From Romboutsia lituseburensis DSM 797 (GTDB lineage: Bacteria; Bacillota; Clostridia; Peptostreptococcales; Peptostreptococcaceae), in the NCBI RefSeq assembly GCF_900103615.1, contig NZ_FNGW01000001.1, positions 496,001 to 560,000 of the forward strand: DNA of 64,000 bases, given 5' to 3'. A program made the position numbers and the translations under genes. Below the pieces are notes generated by a model, which did no database searches, had not been told where the DNA came from, and saw only the letters and a program-made list of their open reading frames with translations. Positions within the stretch are counted from its first letter, which is position 1. Every line of letters begins with the position of its first letter. This document shows positions 27,034 to 36,642 of the stretch, piece after piece.

Positions 27034-27954
27034 ATGAGTTCACTAACATCATTAACATCTGTTGAGGTGGCTGAATTATTAAAAATAACTAAAAATACTG
27101 TATATGAATTAATAAAAAGGGGTGAATTACCAGCCTATAAAGTTGGTAATAAAATTAGGGTTGATATTAAAGATGTTGAATATTATATAAACTCTCAAAA
27201 AAATACTAATATATCTTCCCCAATTACTAATATCACTAGTAATACTAAGCAAGATATTGTTATAAGTGGACAAGATGTTCTTTTAGATATATTAGGAAAT
27301 TATATTGAAAAAAATATAAAACCAGTAAAAATATTACGATCACACATTGGTAGCTATAATGGATTATTTAGCTTATATAACAATCAAGTTTCTATATCAT
27401 CCTGCCATTTATGGGATGGAGAAACTGACAGCTACAACACTCCGTTTGTAAAAAAGCTATTACCTGGCATACCATGTGTTCTAATAAACTTAGCATATAG
27501 AAAACAAGGCTTTTATGTACAAAAAGGAAACCCTAAAAATATAAATACTTGGAATGATTTAACAAATAATAAAGTGCATTTGGTTAATAGAGAAAAAGGG
27601 TCTGGTACACGTATCTTATTAGATGAGAAACTTAAATCTTTAAATATTTATCATAGAGATATATTAGGGTATGATTATGAAGAATCATCTCATCTCAGCG
27701 TTGCTAGTTCAGTATCTAGAGGTAAAGCAGATGTTGGCTTAGGTAATGAAAAAGCTGCACTGCAAGTTAGTAATATTGACTTTATTCCTCTTCAAAAAGA
27801 ACGCTACGATTTAGTTATAAAAAAAGATGACTTATCAAATCCTGTTTATCAAGAAATTGTAAATATACTTAAATCTGATGACTTTAAGTCAGAGTTAGAA
27901 GGTATTGGAGGTTATGATTTAAAAGATACAGGCAAAATAATTGCTGAATGTTAG
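27034..27954 (+). CDS. One-component regulator: excisionase-type HTH plus periplasmic-binding-like domain
   Basis: Cytoplasmic protein of 306 residues. Residues 7-52 form an excisionase/MerR-type helix-turn-helix (TSVEVAELLKITKNTVYELI, then GELPAYKVGNKIRVD). Residues 75-300 match the PBP-like domain family related to ModA/TupA-type binding proteins (SCHLWDGETDSYNTPFVKKL, NREKGSGTRILLDEKL, SVSRGKADVGLGNEKAA). It is divergent from modABC, so it probably senses molybdate or tungstate, or a molybdopterin-related ligand, and controls that operon. The ATG follows AAAGGAGG. Function is inferred from domains and position. Confidence 0.88.
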   Translation: MSSLTSLTSVEVAELLKITKNTVYELIKRGELPAYKVGNKIRVDIKDVEYYINSQKNTNISSPITNITSNTKQDIVISGQDVLLDILGNYIEKNIKPVKILRSHIGSYNGLFSLYNNQVSISSCHLWDGETDSYNTPFVKKLLPGIPCVLINLAYRKQGFYVQKGNPKNINTWNDLTNNKVHLVNREKGSGTRILLDEKLKSLNIYHRDILGYDYEESSHLSVASSVSRGKADVGLGNEKAALQVSNIDFIPLQKERYDLVIKKDDLSNPVYQEIVNILKSDDFKSELEGIGGYDLKDTGKIIAEC

Positions 27955-28022
27955 CAATATATAATCTGAATAGTGTAAGGCTACTTATCCAAACTTATAA
28001 AATTACCATGATTTCATTATAC

Positions 28023-28060
28023 AAAAAGGTACTATCATAAATTTATGATAGTACCTTTTT
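28023..28060 (-). terminator. Intrinsic terminator at the end of the iron-MATE operon
   Basis: An 18-bp inverted repeat (28023-28040 with 28043-28060) is followed on the minus strand by A/T-rich sequence with a T run. The right arm overlaps the last codons of the MATE gene. Confidence 0.85.
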
Positions 28061-29401
28061 TTTGTATTTTTCTTTCTTAAATTCATTAATTAAAAATATG
28101 CATACTATAGCCATTGCAAGTAAATCTGATATTGGTTGAGATGCCCAAACACCATTTAACCCATAAAGTCTTGGAAGTATAGTAATAACAGGTATAAGAA
28201 TTATAACTTGTCTTAGTAAACTTAATACTACTGAAACTTTAGCACTGCCAATAGATTGGAAATACACAGCTCCTAAAATAGAAATTCCTATAGAAGGAAG
28301 CATTACTGTATAAATTTTTATACCATTAATAGCAATGTTAGAAAGTTCGCTGTTATTAGTAAATATAGCGACTAAATTATGTGGAATTGTTTGTATTAAA
28401 ATAAATCCAATTCCTAGTATAATTAATCCTGCAATCATAGACATTAGTAATGCACTTTTCGCTCTATTATGCTCCTGTGCACCATAATTATATGCAATAA
28501 TGGTCTGCATACCTTGGCTTATACCAAAGACAGGCATTAGAAAAATTAAATATATAGATGTTATAGTTGTCATAGCACCTATTGCCAAGTCTCCACCATA
28601 AGTTTTTAATACTCTATTAGTCACTAGATGTATAAAACCTGATGCAAGTTCCATAAAAAATGGAGTAAGTGCAATTAATATAATCGCCTTAAAAAATTTC
28701 TTTTTTATCTTAATATTTTTCGCTTTAAGCTTTAAATTTGATTTTCCTAAAGTAAAGTAATAAACCGACCAGATGCAAACTAATAACTGACACATTATAG
28801 TTCCTATGGCTGCACCTTTTATTCCCATATTAAATACAAAGATAAATATTGGATCTAGTACTAAATTTAAAACGCAGCTTATTATCATCATGTTAGCAGC
28901 AAGCTTAGGATTTCCTTCAGCTCTTATAGCACTATTAAGCGCAAATCCCGGGAGATTAAACCAAGAACCAAAGAATATCACACTCATATAGTCTTTCGCA
29001 TAATTAATAGTTTCACTACTTGCTCCAAAAACATAAAGTATATCCTCTAAAAAAAACATTCCAACTAGCATTATAACAATCGCAACACTTACCTCTAATG
29101 CAACTGTACTTCCTAATATTTTCTCAGCATCTTCTTTATTACCCTCACCAAGCTTTATAGATATATTGGTGCTTCCACCTATGGCTATTCCTACGCAAAA
29201 CGCACCTAGTATTGTAAAAAGAGGCATTGTTACTCCAAGTCCAGATATCGCAAGTGCTCCTACATCTTTTATAGAACCTATAAAGGCTCTATCTACAGTA
29301 TTGTACATAGAGGTTACCATCATCGCAAGTATGGCTGGAATTGAGTATTTTAGTAATAATATACTGATTTTTTCTTCTTTTAAGTCACCTTTACTTTTCA
29401 T
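28043..29401 (-). CDS. MATE-family efflux transporter
   Basis: Membrane antiporter of 452 residues with twelve helices in two repeats; YNTVDRAFIGSI near residue 28, GPSL-like GVTMPLFTILGAFC and the second-half ISQGMQTIIAYNYGA are typical of MATE exporters. Its ribosome site TAGGAG overlaps the stop codon of the upstream iron-transport ATPase, so it is the last gene of that operon and is expected to follow iron control. This could indicate export of a siderophore or an iron-related stress compound, but no such substrate is shown by the sequence. Confidence 0.93.
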   Translation of the reverse strand: MKSKGDLKEEKISILLLKYSIPAILAMMVTSMYNTVDRAFIGSIKDVGALAISGLGVTMPLFTILGAFCVGIAIGGSTNISIKLGEGNKEDAEKILGSTVALEVSVAIVIMLVGMFFLEDILYVFGASSETINYAKDYMSVIFFGSWFNLPGFALNSAIRAEGNPKLAANMMIISCVLNLVLDPIFIFVFNMGIKGAAIGTIMCQLLVCIWSVYYFTLGKSNLKLKAKNIKIKKKFFKAIILIALTPFFMELASGFIHLVTNRVLKTYGGDLAIGAMTTITSIYLIFLMPVFGISQGMQTIIAYNYGAQEHNRAKSALLMSMIAGLIILGIGFILIQTIPHNLVAIFTNNSELSNIAINGIKIYTVMLPSIGISILGAVYFQSIGSAKVSVVLSLLRQVIILIPVITILPRLYGLNGVWASQPISDLLAMAIVCIFLINEFKKEKYKKKVLS

Positions 29402-29410
29402 AAATTACTC

Positions 29411-30196
29411 CTATACAACCATATCGTAAGTTATGCATACTGGCTTTTGATTTCTTGGATCTGTTACTATTTCAGCATCTATATTAAAAAGTTCTTTTAA
29501 GTTTTCCTTAGTCATAACATCATCTGCACTGCCTTGACATATAACCTCACCTTTTTTTACACCTATCATATGATCTGCAAATCTTGCAGCATTATTAAGC
29601 TCATGTATTACCATTACTATAGTCGTTCCTTGTTTTTTATTTAATTCTTCTAATAGTTTCAATATTTCTAGCTGATGAGCTAAATCTAAATACGTTGTAG
29701 GTTCATCAAGTATAAGTATATCCGTTTGTTGAGCTAAAGCCATAGCAATCCATGCTCTTTGTCTTTGGCCACCGGATAAAGCTTCCATAGGTCTATCTCT
29801 AAACGCATTCATATTAGTAGATTTTAATGCCCATGTAACTATATCATTATCTTCTTTTTTTAATTTTCCAAATCCCTTTTGGTGTGGAAATCTACCATAA
29901 GCTATTAACTCTTCTACTGTAAGACCACTAGGTGCTTGAGGACTTTGTGGTAAAACCGCCATATTTTTAGCTATTTCTTTTGGACTTTGATCTTTTAAAT
30001 TTATATTATTTATATATATCTCTCCACTTTTAGGCTGGATAATTCTCGCTATAGTTTTTAATATAGTAGACTTTCCACATCCATTAGACCCTATTATGGT
30101 AGTTATTTTACCTTTTGGTATTTCTAAATTTAAATTTTTAACTATATCTAAATTACCATATGAAATATTTAAATTTTTAGTACTTATACAATTCAT
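29411..30196 (-). CDS. Iron-siderophore ABC transporter ATP-binding protein (FecE/FepC type)
   Basis: ATPase of 261 residues. Walker A is GSNGCGKST, the signature LSGGQRQRAWIAMALAQ, Walker B ILILDEPTTYLDLAHQ; the last two are characteristic of the FecE/FhuC/FepC group importing ferric siderophores or heme. The ATG follows AGAAGGAG, 39 bp after the second permease. It powers the two permeases upstream and shares its 3' end with the ribosome site of the MATE gene. Confidence 0.94.
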   Translation of the reverse strand: MNCISTKNLNISYGNLDIVKNLNLEIPKGKITTIIGSNGCGKSTILKTIARIIQPKSGEIYINNINLKDQSPKEIAKNMAVLPQSPQAPSGLTVEELIAYGRFPHQKGFGKLKKEDNDIVTWALKSTNMNAFRDRPMEALSGGQRQRAWIAMALAQQTDILILDEPTTYLDLAHQLEILKLLEELNKKQGTTIVMVIHELNNAARFADHMIGVKKGEVICQGSADDVMTKENLKELFNIDAEIVTDPRNQKPVCITYDMVV

Positions 30197-30235
30197 AATT
30201 TTCTCCTTCTTCTTAAGTGTTCTATTTATATATTT

Positions 30236-31249
30236 TTACTCTGCTAGCATTAGATAAATAAAATATGGAACACCTATTACTGATACTACTATCCCTACAG
30301 GAATTTCCATAGGTGCTATTAAGTTCCTAGAAATAGTATCACCTACTAGTAAAATTAAAGTTCCTACAAGCGCTGCTGTAGGTATTAACTTTTTATGCTT
30401 TGGTCCCACTAACTTTCTAGCAATATGGGGTGCTACTAATCCTAAAAATGCTATACTTCCTGCAACAGATGTTGCCACCCCTGCTAGAATTACTGAATAT
30501 ATTATCAATTTTCTTCTTTCTTTTTCAACTTCTATTCCTAAACCAGTTGCTACTTCATCGCCTAGATTTAATACATCTAAGTACCTAGATTTATATAATG
30601 TAAGTGCACCGAATATTAATATAAAAGGTAATACAGCCAATACATATTTCCAACTAGCACCCCATATGCTTCCTGTTGTCCAAGCCATTACTCTATTAAA
30701 CTCTTGAGTTGTAAATCTTAGCTGGAATATAGTTAGTATTGATGTAAATGCAATGTTTATGCCTATTCCCACTAAAAGTAATCTAGATGAATTTATACCA
30801 TTTTTCCAAGCTAATATATAAATTAAAAATGCACCAAAGATAGCTCCACACAATGCAACTATTGGCATTGTAAATATAGTTATATTGCTTATTCCATCAT
30901 AAACATTACCATTCATAATATAAATATATACTACAACAAATAATGCCGCTCCTGAATTGATTCCAAGTATACCAGAATCTGCTAAGTCATTTTTAGTGAC
31001 ACCTTGTAAAATAGTCCCCGATATAGCAAGAGCTGATCCTACAAGTATTCCAATTACTATTCTAGGTAATCTTAACTTAAATATAGCTATCTCATGGCTT
31101 TTAGATCCAAAACCAAATAAAGTTTTTATAACATCTATAGGTCCTACTGCTAATGACCCCATATTTAAACTAGCTATAAATGTAGTAATTATCATTATCA
31201 GTAAAATACTTATAATAATTCCAAATTTCTTATTTTTTCTTATATTCAT
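30236..31249 (-). CDS. Iron-siderophore ABC transporter permease (FecCD type), second subunit
   Basis: Permease of 337 residues with about nine to ten helices. FecCD family blocks include LRLPRIVIGILVGSALAISG, GILGINSGAALFVV, GSIAFLGLVAPHIARKLVG and GDTISRNLIAPMEIPVGIV. It starts 3 bp after the stop of the other permease, with a weak ribosome site, so translation is probably coupled. The two permeases form the heterodimeric channel. Confidence 0.94.
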   Translation of the reverse strand: MNIRKNKKFGIIISILLIMIITTFIASLNMGSLAVGPIDVIKTLFGFGSKSHEIAIFKLRLPRIVIGILVGSALAISGTILQGVTKNDLADSGILGINSGAALFVVVYIYIMNGNVYDGISNITIFTMPIVALCGAIFGAFLIYILAWKNGINSSRLLLVGIGINIAFTSILTIFQLRFTTQEFNRVMAWTTGSIWGASWKYVLAVLPFILIFGALTLYKSRYLDVLNLGDEVATGLGIEVEKERRKLIIYSVILAGVATSVAGSIAFLGLVAPHIARKLVGPKHKKLIPTAALVGTLILLVGDTISRNLIAPMEIPVGIVVSVIGVPYFIYLMLAE

Positions 31250-31252
31250 AAT

Positions 31253-32266
31253 CTATTTTGTGTCCTTTCTAACAAGGTATATAAACACAGGAACTCCTAA
31301 CAATGCAGTTAAAGATCCAATTGGAGTTTCATAAGGAGGATTAATCATTCTTGCTAAAATATCACTGTAAACAAGTAAAACTGAACCTAATATCATTGAA
31401 CTTGGTATTATATATTTATAATCAGCTCCAACTACTCTTTTAGTAATTTGAGGTACTATCAATCCTACAAATACTATATTCCCCGCTACCGAAACCGATG
31501 CTCCTGTCAAAAATATTACAATTAATATACTTATAAATCTAACTGCATTAGTTTTTTGTCCAAGACCTATAGCAACTTCTTCCCCTAAACTTAAAATAGT
31601 TATTTTAGGTGCCATAATCATTGCTCCTATAAACGAGATTCCACCTACTATAAATAATAACTTTACACCTTCCCACTTAGCACTTAATAAGCCTCCTGAT
31701 ATCCAAAAGCTTAATTGTTGAGATAAATTAAAATACATACTAATTCCCATTGCTAAAGATATAAGTAAAGTTCCTAATGCTGTTCCTGCAAGAGCAAGCT
31801 TTACAGGGTCTACCTTTCTTGCTGACCTTGAACTTATAAAATATACTAAAAGTCCACTTATACTAGCTCCTAAAAAAGCAAATATCATTAACTTAAAACT
31901 TCCTATAACTAAATTTGGATATATCCTTTGTAGTACAAAAGCTATAGCTATCATAAATGTGGCACCTTGTGTAATACCCATTACAGATGGTTCTGCAATA
32001 GGATTTCTAGTAATCCCTTGCATAATTGCTCCTGATACTGCTAAAAAGCCACCTACAAGTGCAGCTGCAATAGCCCTAGGTATTCTTACATCTCTTATTA
32101 TCTTTGTATTAACATCATTGCTATCTTTAAATAAACTTTGTATTATATTAAAAAAATCTATATCTTTAGCTCCTAATGAAACTGAAATAACAATTCCAAG
32201 TATAAGTAGCATTATACCGATTAACATAAATGCATAAGCTAAAGATTTTTTATTAAACTTCTTCAT
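31253..32266 (-). CDS. Iron-siderophore ABC transporter permease (FecCD type), first subunit
   Basis: Permease of 337 residues, paralogous to the next gene, with DVRIPRAIAAALVGGFLAVS, GAIMQGITRNPIAEPSVMGI, NIVFVGLIVPQITKRVVG and ARMINPPYETPIGSLTALLG as family markers. The ATG at 32266 follows AGGAGGC. Its upstream 141 bp holds a hairpin and Fur-like sequences, so it may be both read from the binding-protein promoter and have its own iron-responsive promoter. Confidence 0.94.
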   Translation of the reverse strand: MKKFNKKSLAYAFMLIGIMLLILGIVISVSLGAKDIDFFNIIQSLFKDSNDVNTKIIRDVRIPRAIAAALVGGFLAVSGAIMQGITRNPIAEPSVMGITQGATFMIAIAFVLQRIYPNLVIGSFKLMIFAFLGASISGLLVYFISSRSARKVDPVKLALAGTALGTLLISLAMGISMYFNLSQQLSFWISGGLLSAKWEGVKLLFIVGGISFIGAMIMAPKITILSLGEEVAIGLGQKTNAVRFISILIVIFLTGASVSVAGNIVFVGLIVPQITKRVVGADYKYIIPSSMILGSVLLVYSDILARMINPPYETPIGSLTALLGVPVFIYLVRKDTK

Positions 32267-32308
32267 TTTGCCTCCTATAATTTAAGTATTCTTTATATAT
32301 ACCCAAAA

Positions 32309-32400
32309 TTAATTTTGATAATTATTTTCTTATATTAATTATTATCAAAATTAAATAGTAGGCGAAAAAAGTAATATTACTTTTATCCCCTACTATTTAA
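32309..32400 (-). promoter_or_regulatory. Partial terminator plus Fur-like inverted repeat between binding protein and permeases
   Basis: Read on the minus strand, a 12-bp stem (32400-32389 with 32362-32351) encloses a palindrome AAAAGTAATATTACTTTT (32384-32367). Directly after comes a 14-bp inverted repeat ATTATCAAAATTAA / TTAATTTTGATAAT (32354-32341 with 32322-32309). The first element may lower readthrough, giving more binding protein than permease; the second contains GATAAT and ATTATC half-sites like Fur boxes. Confidence 0.65.
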
Positions 32401-32407
32401 TTTAATA

Positions 32408-33346
32408 TTATTTTACAACTTCATCTTTTATTGATTGTAATAATAATTCTCTTCCTATTGGATTGTAAGCTTGGCTAAAATATGGACTTGCATCTAGTAT
32501 TGTTGCATTCCCGTCTTTTACAGCTCTAATTTCTTTCCACACTGTACTTTTCTCTAAATCTGCCTTATCCGATTCTGTAGCTATAACAATTATATGGTCT
32601 GCATCTATTTCTGTTAATCCTTCCATAGTTACAGTAGGTAAAGTTATACTATCTTGCTTAGGCATATTCTTTGGTTGTGGTAACTTCATATCGTCTTTTA
32701 AAACAGTTCCTATACCACCTTCAGTAAATACCATAAATTGACCTGAACTTGCTAATACAGTTAAATAAGTTTTTTCTCCATTATCTGATTTTATTTCTTC
32801 TCCTAATTTTTGAGCTTTTTTATAATAATCATTTAACCATTTTTGAGCTTGTTCTTCTTGTCCAAATAATGTAGCAACATCTTTAAATTTAGCTTCCCAA
32901 TCATTTGATTTATCTTCTAACATTACTACTGGAGCTATTTCTTTTAATTGATCATATATCTTTTCTTGTCTTGGTGCCATTATTATTAAATCTGGTTCAG
33001 CAGCTAAAATTCCTTCTATATCCATAGTTTCCATCATTGAATGTCCAACTACTTTTGCATTTCCTAGTTTATCTTCTATGTATGATGGAACCTTATTTGT
33101 TTCGTATGAATCTACATTTGCAGTAGCTACAGGTGTATGACCTAATAAAACTAACTCTTCACTACTCCCCGATATATCAACTATTTTTTTTGGGTCAGCT
33201 GGTATCTCTACCTTTCCTTTTACAGATTCTACTGTTCTTGTTTCTTCTTTTGTATTGTTTTCACTAGCACCATTTGAGCAACCTGTTACTATTCCTAATG
33301 TAGCTATTGTTAATCCTAGTGCCACTAGTGTTTTTAACTTTTTCAT
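32408..33346 (-). CDS. Iron-siderophore ABC transporter substrate-binding lipoprotein
   Basis: Lipoprotein of 312 residues. The signal ends GIVTGC with lipidated Cys23; the mature part is a type III periplasmic-binding fold (KIVDISGSSEELVLLGHTPV, MMETMDIEGILAAEPDLIIM, LTEIDADHIIVI, NPIGRELLLQSI). The start is the ATG at 33346 after GGGAGGATAGACAT; an upstream in-frame extension to 33379 has no ribosome site and would break the signal peptide. It is the first gene of the operon, under a consensus promoter overlapped by a Fur box. The ligand is probably a catecholate or hydroxamate siderophore. Confidence 0.94.
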   Translation of the reverse strand: MKKLKTLVALGLTIATLGIVTGCSNGASENNTKEETRTVESVKGKVEIPADPKKIVDISGSSEELVLLGHTPVATANVDSYETNKVPSYIEDKLGNAKVVGHSMMETMDIEGILAAEPDLIIMAPRQEKIYDQLKEIAPVVMLEDKSNDWEAKFKDVATLFGQEEQAQKWLNDYYKKAQKLGEEIKSDNGEKTYLTVLASSGQFMVFTEGGIGTVLKDDMKLPQPKNMPKQDSITLPTVTMEGLTEIDADHIIVIATESDKADLEKSTVWKEIRAVKDGNATILDASPYFSQAYNPIGRELLLQSIKDEVVK

Positions 33347-33387
33347 ATGTCTATCCTCCCGGTCGATTTTTATAATCATTATTCCTT

Positions 33388-33431
33388 GTTATTGATAATC
33401 ATTATTATATCATTAATATTATCATAGTCAA
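33388..33431 (-). promoter_or_regulatory. Promoter with Fur box for the siderophore transport operon
   Basis: On the minus strand, TTGACT (33431-33426), a 16-nt spacer and TATAAT (33409-33404) form a near-consensus sigma-A promoter. A 19-bp sequence at 33388-33406 matches the classic Fur box GATAATGATAATCATTATC at 16 of 19 positions and overlaps the -10. Further TAATCATTATT half-sites continue downstream to 33370. Iron-bound Fur should block this promoter. Confidence 0.88.
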
Positions 33432-33501
33432 CAATTTTTAATAAATTTATTCTGTTAAAATTTACTATATTTAAAATATACTTTAAATAAATTTTAAAAT
33501 A

Positions 33502-33538
33502 AAAAAACAACACTAAAAATTTTTAAGTGTTGTTTTTT
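33502..33538. terminator. Intrinsic terminator
   Basis: A 13-bp stem (33502-33514 with 33526-33538) has T runs on both strands. It lies 143 bp beyond the CarD-like gene and probably ends its leftward transcript; the rest of the 335-bp gap shows nothing else. Confidence 0.8.
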
Positions 33539-33680
33539 ATAAATTCATAAGATATGTATAATTGATACTATTATTCGATTATTTTTTAATTATTAAATTT
33601 AATATTGACTAAAAATAGTTATTAATTTAAATTTTTTAGCTATTTACATTTATAAAATGTATTTAATTTTTTCTAATAAT

Positions 33681-34178
33681 TTATTTTGGCATATTGTTTG
33701 TAATATACGAATAAACATCATCAGGAGAAATATTCAAGCTAATTGCAAATTCTTCATTTAATAGTCTTTCAGCATCTTTCATAAAATCAAGGTCTACTTG
33801 ATAAGTCTTTTTACCTATTGATTGTAAGTATTCTTTATTTAAATAAATACATCTTATTAATTTTATTAGTTCATTACAATCTCCACTTTTAAGCATCTCT
33901 TGAAATTGTGCTTTTCTTATTTTTTCATCTTCTTCCCATAAAATATTATTATTAGGAATATCATTTATTATTGAGATAGCTTCTTCTTTAGAGAGCACTC
34001 TTCTCATTGGGATTTTAACATTATCTACAGGAATTTTTATAGTTGTATTTTCTGAATATACAGGAGTTAATACATAATACTCTTTTTTCATATTATTTAT
34101 AAACTTTTCATTAGTTATATCAATAATTTTACATACTCCAGTCATACCATACATTACATAATCATTTACGTTAAACAT
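33681..34178 (-). CDS. CarD/CdnL-family RNA polymerase-binding regulator
   Basis: A protein of 165 residues. The N-terminal 55 residues (FNVNDYVMYGMTGVCKIIDI ... YYVLTPVYSENTTIKIPVDN) form the Tudor-like RNAP-interaction domain shared with TRCF; the rest is helical, as in CarD/CdnL. Such proteins bind the RNA polymerase beta subunit and stabilise open complexes. The ATG follows AAGGAGGGTG. It seems monocistronic. Its target promoters cannot be read here. Confidence 0.9.
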   Translation of the reverse strand: MFNVNDYVMYGMTGVCKIIDITNEKFINNMKKEYYVLTPVYSENTTIKIPVDNVKIPMRRVLSKEEAISIINDIPNNNILWEEDEKIRKAQFQEMLKSGDCNELIKLIRCIYLNKEYLQSIGKKTYQVDLDFMKDAERLLNEEFAISLNISPDDVYSYITNNMPK

Positions 34179-34345
34179 TTAAAAGTTCACCCTCCTTTAT
34201 AATTTTAAATTTTTCACTTTATTAATAGTATATGCAATTACTCTACATGTTAATTTAAAGTTATTTTTTCCAACTATGTTTTTCAATATTGATCTTATAT
34301 ATAATAACTAAATTTTTATTGAAATAACATAGTTTTCTTAAGCAT

Positions 34346-34387
34346 AAAAAAATAGTTTTGACAACTGGGCTTACGTTATCAAAACTA
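34346..34387 (-). terminator. Intrinsic terminator of cooS
   Basis: On the minus strand a 13-bp stem including one GU pair (34387-34375 with 34365-34353, 9-nt loop) is followed by seven T. It lies about 100 bp beyond the cooS stop. The remainder of 34179-34484 shows only the CarD ribosome site and presumed promoter. Confidence 0.85.
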
Positions 34388-34484
34388 CTCGCTGTATAAT
34401 CATTTTAACATACTATAAGCCATAAATGTAAGTAAAAGATTTATTATACTTTTATTATATTTTTAATTAATTTATTATTTATTC

Positions 34485-36398
34485 TTATACCTGAGACAAA
34501 TTTATCTTTTCAGTTATAATTTTTTCAAAATGATCACGTTTTTTCTCTATATCATCAATTATAATTGCTGCTAATTCATCAGGATTTTCATTTATCGTAA
34601 ATGCTGCCCCAACTTCTTTTTTAAGACCATTAGTTAGTATTTCAACTGCTTTTTTAGATCCTGTAACAGGAGGTGCTATACCTAAATAAGTATCTATTCC
34701 TGATGCTACAACATAAGTACCTATAGCAACAGCTTTTTCAGACATCCACTCTGGAGCTATTCCTACTGCAGGTATATCACACATATCAACATCCAAGTAT
34801 TTTGCACATTCTGAAACTATGTCTACTATACGGCTTATATCAACACAAGAGCCCATATGAAGAACAGGTGGTATATCTACTAACTCACATACTGTAGCTA
34901 GACCTTTACCACACAATTTTTTTGCTCCTTTATCCATTAAACCAAACTTAGCTGCTGCTTGCGCTCCACAACCTGTTGAAACTACTAATATATCATTTTT
35001 TATTAATTCCTTCATAATCGTCACATGATTTTTATTTGTAACACTTTTAGCATTATTACATCCAACTACTGCTGCTACACCTCTTATTACCCCTGATTTT
35101 AAACAATCTATTAATGGTTTTACAGTACCAGTCTTGTCTACGTTAAAATTTACAACCCTATCTAATTGAGAAAGTATAGCATCTATACTATATCCCACTG
35201 TTGCAGGTGATTTAAATTCAGGTATCAACACTTTTTCAGGTTTTCTATTTTTAAAGTTAAGCACTGCTTCTTTGACTATTTTTTTAGCGTCTTTATAAGC
35301 ATTTTCTTCACTAAATTGCATATATGTTGATCCTGTTATCTTTGCCTTTGGAGATGTTGTTATGAATTTTGTATGATAACAGTCTGCTACGTATGCTAGA
35401 GCTGGGAATATACATTGAACATCAACTATCATAGCTTCTACTGCACCTGTTACTAATGCAAGTTCTTGTTGATGAAAATCTCCAGCTATTTTTACTCCAT
35501 GTCTCATTGTAATCTCATTGCCTGTACAGCACATCCCTGATAAATTTATTCCTTCTGCGCCCATTTCTTTAGCCAGTGCTAATAATTCAGGATCGTCAGC
35601 TGCTAAGACTATCATTTCAGATAATGTTGGTTCATGTCCATGCAATATTATATTCACTTTATTTTCCTCTAAAACACCAAGATTAGCTTCCGTTTGTGTA
35701 GGCATTGGAGTTCCAAACATTATATCACTAAATCTAGTTCCTATCATAGATCCTTGCCATCCATCTGCCATAGATGTTCTTAAAGATAAATTTATTAAAC
35801 TGTCTATATCAGCGCTACATCCTATATGAGTAGAATGCATTACTGTAGCGATTTCTCTATCTATCGCTCTTGGTTCTATCCCAATAGTTTTCCATATTTC
35901 CTGTCTAACTTTTGGAGCATTTTTTAAAAATATTGATACACCATGTGGCTTTCCAAACTCCATTAATCCTATCTCAGCAACTTCATGAGCTATATCATAT
36001 ATATCTCTACATTCAGTTTCTACCCCCCAATCAATAGCAAGCTCTATTAATTTTTTTTCATCTCTTATTTTATAATTTCCATCTCTACTACTTAATGCCA
36101 ATGTATGGGCTATGTCTCTAGCATGATCAGAGTGAGCAGCAGTTCCACCAGCTACCATTCTAGCAAAGTTTCTACCTACTATAGTATGCTCATCTGCACC
36201 ACAAAGTCCTCTTGGAGTCTTTGGAGAAATTCTACATGGCCCCATACCACAGATTCTACAACAAGTTCCTTGAAGACCAAACCCACACTGTGATTTAAAT
36301 CCATTTTTTCTATCATACATGGTTTCTACACCATCTTTTTCAGCCTTTTCAATTAATATCTGACTGTTTAAATCAATAGTCATTAGTTTTTTATCCAT
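34485..36398 (-). CDS. cooS: Anaerobic Ni-Fe carbon monoxide dehydrogenase catalytic subunit CooS
   Basis: Cytoplasmic homodimeric enzyme of 637 residues that interconverts CO and CO2 at a Ni-Fe-S cluster. N-terminal cysteines Cys38 and Cys46 fit the inter-subunit D cluster, and Cys47, Cys50 and Cys55 with a later Cys the B cluster (GTCCRICGMGPCRI). C-cluster regions are HGHEPT, SGMCCTGNE, VDVQCIFPAL, AVVGCNNAKS, STGCGAQAA and MGSCVDISR. No cooF, cooC or Wood-Ljungdahl genes are adjacent, so this is the stand-alone form; its electron partner is elsewhere. A LysR gene is divergent. Confidence 0.97.
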   Translation of the reverse strand: MDKKLMTIDLNSQILIEKAEKDGVETMYDRKNGFKSQCGFGLQGTCCRICGMGPCRISPKTPRGLCGADEHTIVGRNFARMVAGGTAAHSDHARDIAHTLALSSRDGNYKIRDEKKLIELAIDWGVETECRDIYDIAHEVAEIGLMEFGKPHGVSIFLKNAPKVRQEIWKTIGIEPRAIDREIATVMHSTHIGCSADIDSLINLSLRTSMADGWQGSMIGTRFSDIMFGTPMPTQTEANLGVLEENKVNIILHGHEPTLSEMIVLAADDPELLALAKEMGAEGINLSGMCCTGNEITMRHGVKIAGDFHQQELALVTGAVEAMIVDVQCIFPALAYVADCYHTKFITTSPKAKITGSTYMQFSEENAYKDAKKIVKEAVLNFKNRKPEKVLIPEFKSPATVGYSIDAILSQLDRVVNFNVDKTGTVKPLIDCLKSGVIRGVAAVVGCNNAKSVTNKNHVTIMKELIKNDILVVSTGCGAQAAAKFGLMDKGAKKLCGKGLATVCELVDIPPVLHMGSCVDISRIVDIVSECAKYLDVDMCDIPAVGIAPEWMSEKAVAIGTYVVASGIDTYLGIAPPVTGSKKAVEILTNGLKKEVGAAFTINENPDELAAIIIDDIEKKRDHFEKIITEKINLSQV

Positions 36399-36536
36399 AT
36401 CCTATTTCCCCTTTATATTTTAATTTAATGACCTATGATGCAGTTTAAATTTTGTCTATATATTTTTAATAATTTAATAATATGTTCTTCACTTTGAATT
36501 GTATCAAATCTACTTTATTTTGGATAACAATGGTTT

Positions 36537-36559
36537 GTTGTATAATTTACAACTAATAG
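36537..36559. promoter_or_regulatory. LysR-type operator candidate in the cooS-lysR region
   Basis: GTTGT-N7-ACAACTAATAG: arms GTTGTA (36537-36542) and TACAAC (36548-36553) form a perfect inverted repeat containing the T-N11-A pattern of LysR-type sites. The identical arrangement recurs at 37731-37753, past the end of the LysR gene. Confidence 0.65.
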
Positions 36560-36642
36560 TAGTGATTTATTTGGTTTTTATATACTAGAAATAGAGATAT
36601 AATATCAAGTATAGGTATATTTTTAACAAGAGGGGGATTATT

